DNA of 20,263 nt from CBDUQI01 sp965369325 (lineage in GTDB: Bacteria; Pseudomonadota; Gammaproteobacteria; Steroidobacterales; JBCBZW01): assembly GCA_965369325.1 (NCBI GenBank), contig CBDUQI010000099.1, positions 1 through 20,263 on the forward strand, given 5' to 3'. Within the stretch, counting starts at the first letter, position 1. Each line of letters opens with the position of its first letter. The translations under genes and the position numbers were made by a program. This document shows, one piece after another, positions 15,350 through 20,263 of this stretch. The notes beneath the pieces were generated by a model. The model was not told the origin of the DNA. It was given only the letters and a program-made list of their open reading frames with translations, and did not search any database.

Positions 15350-16387
15350 CTAGCTCTTACGACCCGCCGTTGAGGCCGCCTGGCCTACCGAGTTGATCGA
15401 CGAATTGAAGGCCTGGGAGATAGCATTCAACTCCTGGCCCCGCGCGGTTACCTGGGCGCTCTTTTGCAGAATGTCCTCATCGCTTGAACGCACACCTTCA
15501 GCAGCCTCCAGCAATCCTTTCAGCTTGTTGTTCATCGCCTCGCCTAATGCCAGCGCGATAGCTTCGAACACGCTGCCACCGCGAGCGCCATCAAGACTGG
15601 CCGAATCAGTTCCGCTGTCCGGGTTGTTTCCGCCTTTGCGTGCGCCGCTGCTGCGTCGGAAGTTCTCCTCCTGCTGTTTGGCCACAATCTGACCGATGCC
15701 TTCAGCGCCGCCGGCGGCTCCACCCGCCGCACCCGTGCTCTCTTGAGTCTCGGCTCCGTTCACGCCGCCGTTGTTCATCGTGCCACCGCTGCTGGCACCC
15801 TCCGCGCCCTGCCCATTGACGCCGCCAGGAGGCACGGTTCCGTTGGTAATCTCGGGAGGTATGACCGCCGGCTCTAAGATGCCAAAACGCGGATCGGCGT
15901 CGGGCTTGCCGGCATTGCCCATCAGCGAAATCAAATCGGCCAGCTCACTGTCAAGCTCAGTGCCCTCAATCTTGCTGGTTTTGAGGCCGGAGATAAGTTC
16001 ATCAATAGTGCCCGCGAAGGCTTCGTATTTCGGGGAAAGATTCTTCTTGATGTGCTCCAGCGTCCCAATCGTGTCCAGGCCCTTGGGGATGCGGCCTTGG
16101 AACAAGTCCGGGATCTCACGCAAGCCCTTAAACAGGCTCAGCATCTCATCGGCGGTTTGCGACTTGGCCAAGTTCGGCAAGCGGATGCCGCTAGGTCGCC
16201 CCCCCACTTTGACGAAGCGGTTGCCACCAAAGTGCTGTGCAAAGTCGTCGAATAAATCTTTGTACAGCGCCTGCTCGGGCGCGGACAGCGAGTTCTTGAA
16301 GTCCTCCAGATAGCTGAGGACATCGTTGACGTCGTTGAGGTTGGTGAAATAACTCGAATTCACATCGTTGTTAACACTAAGACCCAT
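15350..16387 (-). CDS. Glycine-rich secreted T3SS protein with needle-like C-terminal domain
   Basis: The protein has 345 residues from the ATG at 16385-16387, which has AGGAG 6 bases upstream; the long in-frame opening upstream is only the antisense of the lipase gene. There is no signal peptide, no Cys and no Trp. Residues 1-160 are helical and globular (DVNDVLSYLEDFKNSL, EMLSLFKGLREIPDLF). Residues about 183-262 are low-complexity Gly/Asn/Ala/Ser. Residues 270-345 align almost without gaps to the probable needle subunit (23-97): both start GGS-aromatic/hydrophobic and end ELxxxSxAxxxxxNSxGQAxxTxGRK. The gene is single, with its own terminator, next to the apparatus. It is probably an exported extracellular component such as a filament, tip or harpin-like protein; the exact role is unknown. 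Confidence 0.6.
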   Translation of the reverse strand: MGLSVNNDVNSSYFTNLNDVNDVLSYLEDFKNSLSAPEQALYKDLFDDFAQHFGGNRFVKVGGRPSGIRLPNLAKSQTADEMLSLFKGLREIPDLFQGRIPKGLDTIGTLEHIKKNLSPKYEAFAGTIDELISGLKTSKIEGTELDSELADLISLMGNAGKPDADPRFGILEPAVIPPEITNGTVPPGGVNGQGAEGASSGGTMNNGGVNGAETQESTGAAGGAAGGAEGIGQIVAKQQEENFRRSSGARKGGNNPDSGTDSASLDGARGGSVFEAIALALGEAMNNKLKGLLEAAEGVRSSDEDILQKSAQVTARGQELNAISQAFNSSINSVGQAASTAGRKS

Positions 16388-16591
16388 TGCACTCTCCTGA
16401 TTGTTGCCGCTAGCCGTGTGACTGCCAGTGGCGTCGTGTATTCGCTCTCTGAGTGCTGATGCTCTGGCCCGGTGTTCAGCGTCGCAGGCCCGGCTTATAG
16501 GGTCACCACGAGGTCGCAGGTGGGAACGATCCGAACGCCGCGCGTTGCAGCCGTACTCACGAAGCACGGTTGAAACAACAAGGAGACCCTC
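16388..16591. promoter_or_regulatory. Divergent promoter region between secreted protein and lipase genes
   Basis: This 204-base region separates two genes transcribed away from each other, so both promoters should be here. The 8-base repeat GTCGCAGG occurs at 16481 and 16513 (32 bases apart) and GGCCCGG at 16466 and 16487 (21 bases apart), spacings near whole helical turns. A TATAAG hexamer on the minus strand (16495-16500) could be a -10 but has no good -35. No known T3SS regulator box is recognised. Confidence 0.35.
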
Positions 16592-17707
16592 ATGAGTGAC
16601 TTCGCTTCGGGCTTCAACGCACCGGTGTACGCGCCATATCACCTGGATGCACCAGGCCGGCAACCTACCGCCCGGCCCACCGCCGGTACAACGTCCCAAG
16701 GCACACCCACGCCGGTGCCCAGGGAGCAACATCAGGCCGCGTTCTACGCCTATGAAAACGCGTATCAGCAAATGGGCGCGGCGGGCTACTCGCCACGCCA
16801 GGCCGCACAGATCGCCAACGAGGTCCGTCGCGCTACCTACATTCGCTACGCCAGCGACGCGCTGATCGCCAAGCACCCGCCAGATCTCACCTCCGAGCGG
16901 GGCCGCGACATCGCGCGCCTGAAGAACAGCGTCGAGCTGGGCCTGATCGCCAGTGATGTGTACTACGATCGCAGCATCGAACAGATGTTTCCCGACTCGA
17001 TCCGGCGCCTTAGTGACGATGAGTTCACCCGGGCATTCGGTTTGTCGGCCGACCGACTGGTGGACGCCGACACCGGTTTTTTCGCTGCGGTGTACTACGA
17101 CGATATCAATGAGCGATATACTCTGGCGACTCGAGGCACCGACGAACTGAAGGACTGGACCGGCGCAAACCTGCCCCAGGGATTGGACCTGCATTCGGAC
17201 CAACATACCCAGGGCATCGAGCTTGCGCGCCAGTTGCACGCAACCAGCCACGGCAAATCGATGTTGCTGGTCGGCCATTCGCTCGGCGGCTCAATCTCCT
17301 CCGCGCAATCTCTGGCCACTGGCTGGCCGGCCGTCACCTTCAATGCGGCAAGCGTGGAGGCCGGTACGCTGAATGCTCACGGCCTGGACGCCGGCGTTGC
17401 CAACACACAGATCAATGCCTACTACGTGCGCGGCGAAGTGCTTTCTTCGGCGCAGGACAAGCTGGTACTACGTGAGGACTCGATGAGCCCGTATGATCCG
17501 TTGCAAAGCGCTCTTGGCGAGCGTCGTGCATTGACACCCGTGAGCGTGGGTCGAAATCCCCACGGTGGCCAGGCACTGGAGCCCGGCGAGCCCCTTGGGC
17601 CGATGAGTACGCCGCCAGCGATATTTGCGCTGCATCGCATGCCCCGCGTGATGGAATCGCTGCTCTACGAACTAGACAGCGTGATCTCACCTGCGCGGGT
17701 GCGGTGA
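16592..17707 (+). CDS. Alpha/beta-hydrolase lipase, candidate T3SS effector
   Basis: The protein has 371 residues; ATG with AAGGAG 6 bases upstream. There is no signal peptide; residues 1-48 are Pro/Thr/Ala-rich and probably disordered, as in T3SS substrates. The hydrolase core shows ATRGTDELKDWTGANLPQG (179-197; the RGT...DW...N pattern of class 3 lipases) and the nucleophile elbow VGHSLGGS with Ser230. Later INAYYVRGEVLSSAQD (274-289) and ALHRMPRVMESLLYELD (346-362) resemble the C-terminal half of lipase effectors of Xanthomonadales-type bacteria, suggesting His348 as the catalytic His (from memory, inferred). The likely activity is phospholipase or other lipase on target membranes. It is the only plus-strand gene inside the sct cluster, divergent from the needle-tailed protein and overlapping sctU tail to tail by 43 bases. 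Confidence 0.75.
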   Translation: MSDFASGFNAPVYAPYHLDAPGRQPTARPTAGTTSQGTPTPVPREQHQAAFYAYENAYQQMGAAGYSPRQAAQIANEVRRATYIRYASDALIAKHPPDLTSERGRDIARLKNSVELGLIASDVYYDRSIEQMFPDSIRRLSDDEFTRAFGLSADRLVDADTGFFAAVYYDDINERYTLATRGTDELKDWTGANLPQGLDLHSDQHTQGIELARQLHATSHGKSMLLVGHSLGGSISSAQSLATGWPAVTFNAASVEAGTLNAHGLDAGVANTQINAYYVRGEVLSSAQDKLVLREDSMSPYDPLQSALGERRALTPVSVGRNPHGGQALEPGEPLGPMSTPPAIFALHRMPRVMESLLYELDSVISPARVR

Positions 17708-18771
17708 GTCGCGCTCGCAGCGCGCCACTGTTCCGCCCACAAGATAATGTCAGCCACGGCATCGAAAAACTCTTCCGGGATCAACTCATCCTCCTCACCC
17801 TGGAAGTTAAGCGCGCGAGCCAGTGCCACATTGCGCACCACTGGCACACCGGCCTCGCGCGCCGCTTTTCGCATCAAACCCGCCAGGTGTCCTTCAGCCT
17901 TGGCGGTGATAATAGGAGCGGCAGTTTCCTCCGGCAAATAAGCAATCGCGATGGCAATGTGGGTTGGATTGACCAGCAGCGCGGTTGCACTGCGTGTGGC
18001 ATCCAGCGCGCTCTGGTTGGCCCACTTTTGATGCAATGCCTTACGTTGACTGCGAATCTGCGGATCGCCCTGGTCGTCCTTTTGCTCACGCCGCACGTCA
18101 GATTTACTCATCCGTAGATTCTTAGCATGCTGCCATTTTTGCACCAGCCAGTCGATAATTGAAAAAAACGCAAACATGACCGCAATGGCACCCATTAGGG
18201 TCAACAAAATGCGCCTGGTTAGATCGCCGCCCGCCTGCGGTTGAGCCATCGGCAGTACCAGGATGTCCGGTAGATAGATACGCAGCAAAACAGCGGTGAG
18301 GGCCGTTAATACCAACGTCTTCGCAATGGCTTTGATAACTTCAATCAAGTTCTGACTGGAGAACATACGCTTAAACCCCTCGGTGGGATTCAAGCGCTTC
18401 GGTTGCGGCGTCACGCGCTTGCTGGCAAACAACGGACCGACCTGCATCAACTCAGTAAGCGACCCGACTAACCCCACAATCGCCAGCGGGACCAGTGTCA
18501 GTGCCAGAAACACTTCCACGGCTGCGCCGCCGAGCGCGCTCAACTCGCCCGCGCCACCTGCGTTGACGTGTGCCCAGGACAACGCCGCCAGATAGGCAAA
18601 GCGATCGGCATAGAATCCCGACAGGCCAGCCAGCAACCCCGTCCACACCAGCAATGTAGCCGTTTGCGAGAGGTCACGACTTTTGGCCACCTCACCTTCA
18701 CGACGCGCATCGCGAATTTTCTTCGCTGTCGCCTTCTCGGTTTTTTGGCCCGAACCGTCATTACCTGCCAT
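17665..18771 (-). CDS. sctU: Export switch protein SctU
   Basis: The protein has 368 residues. Start: ATG with GGGAG about 5 bases upstream, 27 bases after sctT. The FlhB-type N-terminus KTEKATAKKIRDARREGEVA (11-29) is followed by four membrane helices (roughly 36-54, 84-106, 144-166, 187-210), a basic linker (KSDVRREQKDDQGDPQIRSQ) and the cytosolic domain with the self-cleavage site NPTH at 268-271. SctU caps the export gate and, after cleavage between Asn and Pro, permits the switch from needle to later substrates together with SctP. The last 14 codons overlap the convergent lipase gene; the Ser/Thr-rich tail there is not a conserved part of the family. Confidence 0.97.
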   Translation of the reverse strand: MAGNDGSGQKTEKATAKKIRDARREGEVAKSRDLSQTATLLVWTGLLAGLSGFYADRFAYLAALSWAHVNAGGAGELSALGGAAVEVFLALTLVPLAIVGLVGSLTELMQVGPLFASKRVTPQPKRLNPTEGFKRMFSSQNLIEVIKAIAKTLVLTALTAVLLRIYLPDILVLPMAQPQAGGDLTRRILLTLMGAIAVMFAFFSIIDWLVQKWQHAKNLRMSKSDVRREQKDDQGDPQIRSQRKALHQKWANQSALDATRSATALLVNPTHIAIAIAYLPEETAAPIITAKAEGHLAGLMRKAAREAGVPVVRNVALARALNFQGEEDELIPEEFFDAVADIILWAEQWRAASATHRTRAGEITLSSS

Positions 18772-18798
18772 TACAGCTCCCTAACCTGCGCACCTCAC

Positions 18799-19584
18799 TC
18801 ATGACAAACTGCGTGTGAGCGTGCTCAATAAGCCTGCGTTATCGCGGATCCAGTCCGCGATAAACTGCATCACCACCCCGCTCATCAGCAACAGCAGCAG
18901 CGCCCCCATCCAGGCCTTCATCGACATAGACAGTGAGAATACATTGAGCTGCTGCGCGTATCGGTTTACGAAACCAAAGCCCGCTTCGATCAGCGTCAAC
19001 GCGAGCAGGGCCGGTGCGGCAACCAACAAAATCATGCTCATCAGCGCATCGAACCGACCGATGAAAAATATTTGCCCGGCGGCGCCAAGATCGGGCAGCG
19101 GCGCATGCACCGGCCATACCAGATAGCTGGACAACACCACATCCAGAAACACACGCAGCCCACCGAAGCTGACGAAGGCGAACGCGGCGAAGCGTGAAAG
19201 GTAAGTGCCGAATGGGGTGGTTTGGTGGCCGGTAACCGGATCCGCAATCTGGGCGGTATTCGTGCCAACCTTCGCATCAATGACTTCACCAGCCCCTTGC
19301 AGGGCCCAGAACACGATACCGAACGAGAATCCGATCGCCGCGCCCAAAAAAAGCTCTTTTACAATCAGCGGGATCAGCGCCACACCGGTTGGCAACGGCT
19401 GCCCCGTCTGGAGGCTCAGCAGAGGCGAAAGAGTGAAGGCCAGGCTGACCAGCAATACGTTGCGTACCATCGCCGGCATTGAGTCACGGGTAAAAAACGG
19501 CATGAGTACAAACGCCGTGCCAAGACGCGGCAGGCTGATTGATATCGCCATCACCAACTCACCAAGCTCCCGCCCTGCGTTCAC
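18799..19584 (-). CDS. sctT: Export gate protein SctT
   Basis: The protein has 261 residues from a GTG at 19582-19584 that overlaps the sctS stop codon (GTGA). An in-frame ATG eleven codons later is possible and has GGTGAG upstream, but the GTG start gives the N-terminal length usual for the family. A long upstream extension read in frame through sctS is rejected because it is Gly/Cys-rich shadow sequence. About six membrane helices are present with the conserved motifs RLGTAFVLMPFF, IVKELFLGAAIGFSFGIVFW, AGEVIDAKVGTNTAQIADP and ALLALTLIEAGFGFVNRYAQ and the C-terminal basic-poor tail. SctT caps the top of the SctR5S4T1 gate. The order R-S-T-U is the canonical one. Confidence 0.95.
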   Translation of the reverse strand: MNAGRELGELVMAISISLPRLGTAFVLMPFFTRDSMPAMVRNVLLVSLAFTLSPLLSLQTGQPLPTGVALIPLIVKELFLGAAIGFSFGIVFWALQGAGEVIDAKVGTNTAQIADPVTGHQTTPFGTYLSRFAAFAFVSFGGLRVFLDVVLSSYLVWPVHAPLPDLGAAGQIFFIGRFDALMSMILLVAAPALLALTLIEAGFGFVNRYAQQLNVFSLSMSMKAWMGALLLLLMSGVVMQFIADWIRDNAGLLSTLTRSLS

Positions 19585-19847
19585 GGAAACAGACTGCCGA
19601 AGTTGCTGAATACCCGGTCGGCAAACTGATACAGGGAGGCGCCCAATAGCGAGGCAAAGACAAACAAGGCGGCCACCACAGCCAGCAACTTGAACAGATA
19701 CTGCACGGTCTGCTCCTGCACCTGGGTGACAGCCTGCGCCACCGCCACCACCAGCCCCACAATGGTCGCCGCCAGGATAGGGGGTGCCGAAAGCACCAGC
19801 ACCAACCACAGGGCCTCGCGCATGTATTGCAAAGCAACGGCGTTCAT
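19581..19847 (-). CDS. sctS: Export gate protein SctS
   Basis: The protein has 88 residues from the ATG at 19845-19847, which shares one base with the sctR stop (TAATG). This is the normal length for SctS; 13 upstream codons in frame belong to the end of sctR read in another frame. It has two membrane helices (about 13-37 and 48-75) with the family segment PPILAATIVGLVVAVAQAVT followed by QVQEQTVQYLFKLLAV. SctS subunits wrap the SctR/SctT core of the gate. Its stop overlaps the sctT GTG start. Confidence 0.96.
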   Translation of the reverse strand: MNAVALQYMREALWLVLVLSAPPILAATIVGLVVAVAQAVTQVQEQTVQYLFKLLAVVAALFVFASLLGASLYQFADRVFSNFGSLFP

Positions 19848-20263
19848 TAGTAAGTAAGCACCAGGCCGTGAATCAATTTTGACCAACCATCCAACACCAC
19901 AAACAACAACAACTTGAACGGCATGGAAATGGTGGTTGGCGAGAGCATCATCATCCCCAGCGCCTGCAAAATATTTGCCACCACCAGATCGATCACAAGA
20001 AACGGCAGGAAGATGACGAAGCCAATCTGAAATGCACGCGACAACTCGCTGACGGTGAACGCCGGCACGACGACGATCAGATCCTCATCGCCAATTAGCC
20101 CGCGTTTTTCCTGCGGCAGCAGGCGGCGTGCGGTTCTGGCGAAGAAGGCACGCTCTGACTCGGCTGTGTGTTCCACCAAAAATGCACGCAGCGGCTCCCG
20201 CGCAAGGGCTGCCACTTCGAGCAGTTGTGGCATGGTCGCGGCTTGTTCGCCCACCTGTTCGCC
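19847..20263 (-). CDS. sctR: Export gate protein SctR (5' end outside window)
   Basis: The C-terminal 138 residues are present; the frame runs off the right edge of the window, and about 80 N-terminal residues with the first membrane helices are missing. The visible part holds the periplasmic-side segment (REPLRAFLVEHTAESERAFF), then VVVPAFTVSELSRAFQIGFV, and FLPFLVIDLVVANILQALGM, a hallmark of SctR/FliP, and the conserved MMLSPTTISMPFKLLLFVVL before the end DGWSKLIHGLVLTY. Five SctR subunits form the core of the export gate. It starts the R-S-T-U run in this window; sctQ would be expected immediately upstream, beyond the edge. Confidence 0.96.
   Translation of the reverse strand, partial: GEQVGEQAATMPQLLEVAALAREPLRAFLVEHTAESERAFFARTARRLLPQEKRGLIGDEDLIVVVPAFTVSELSRAFQIGFVIFLPFLVIDLVVANILQALGMMMLSPTTISMPFKLLLFVVLDGWSKLIHGLVLTY

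Noticed and set aside
16388..17278. Long in-frame minus-strand extension upstream of the 345-residue secreted protein
   Set aside because: It runs antisense through the lipase gene, and the ATG at 16387 has a strong AGGAG site; the extension's composition is Arg/Gly/Cys/His-rich shadow sequence.
19585..19809. Upstream extension of sctT through sctS
   Set aside because: Gly/Cys-rich shadow of sctS in another frame; the GTG at 19584 gives the family's normal length and couples to the sctS stop.
1..20263. Search for tRNA/rRNA genes, insertion sequences, CRISPR arrays, attachment sites and known T3SS promoter boxes
   Set aside because: Nothing recognisable was seen by eye on either strand; a covariance-model and motif scan would be the decisive check.

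Overview
This window holds most of a type III secretion system (T3SS, injectisome) locus of a Gram-negative bacterium. The DNA is moderately GC-rich, and the outer-membrane secretin, a lipoprotein MS-ring component and OmpA-type proteins fit a proteobacterium. A gammaproteobacterium is my best guess, with low certainty: the lipase resembles lipase-type effectors of Xanthomonadales-like bacteria, but I could not test this.

Layout, left to right. 3-1430 (+) is the 3' part of a repeated DUF5666 beta-rich, probably surface or lipoprotein gene, ending at a hairpin facing the next gene. 1504-3396 (-) is a 630-residue protein without a signal peptide, with a metallopeptidase-like EEAGHHMD...GDEGE region, a lysine-rich amphipathic block and hydrophobic segments: a candidate secreted effector or toxin. 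3709-4293 (-) is a small outer-membrane beta-barrel protein with its own strong terminator. 4378-15124 (-) is one long, tightly packed, translationally coupled run, in transcription order: ompA-like, sctV, sctC, sctD, sctF, sctI, sctJ, sctK, sctL, sctN, sctO, sctP. 15350-16387 (-) is a cysteine-free, glycine-rich secreted protein whose C-terminal domain is visibly related to the needle subunit; an intrinsic terminator with a UUCG loop separates it from the ompA-sctV run. 16592-17707 (+) is a GHSLGG alpha/beta hydrolase, a candidate lipase effector transcribed divergently from the filament-like gene. 17665-20263 (-) is sctR (cut by the window edge), sctS, sctT, sctU; sctU and the lipase overlap tail to tail by 43 bp.

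How the parts fit. SctR/S/T/U/V form the inner-membrane export gate. SctJ and SctD form the inner rings and SctC the outer-membrane secretin. SctI and SctF form rod and needle. SctK, SctL, SctN and SctO are the cytosolic sorting platform, ATPase and stalk, and SctP is the probable needle-length ruler. The OmpA-like protein could tie the machine to peptidoglycan. The lipase, the 345-residue needle-tailed protein and the 630-residue protein are the candidate cargo or extracellular parts. SctQ, a recognisable pore-forming translocator pair, chaperones, SctW and a dedicated regulator are not seen here; sctQ probably lies just beyond the right edge.

Most novel points: the needle-domain-tailed secreted protein, the embedded antiparallel lipase, the protease-like/polylysine protein, and the OmpA gene at the head of the sctV-sctP operon.
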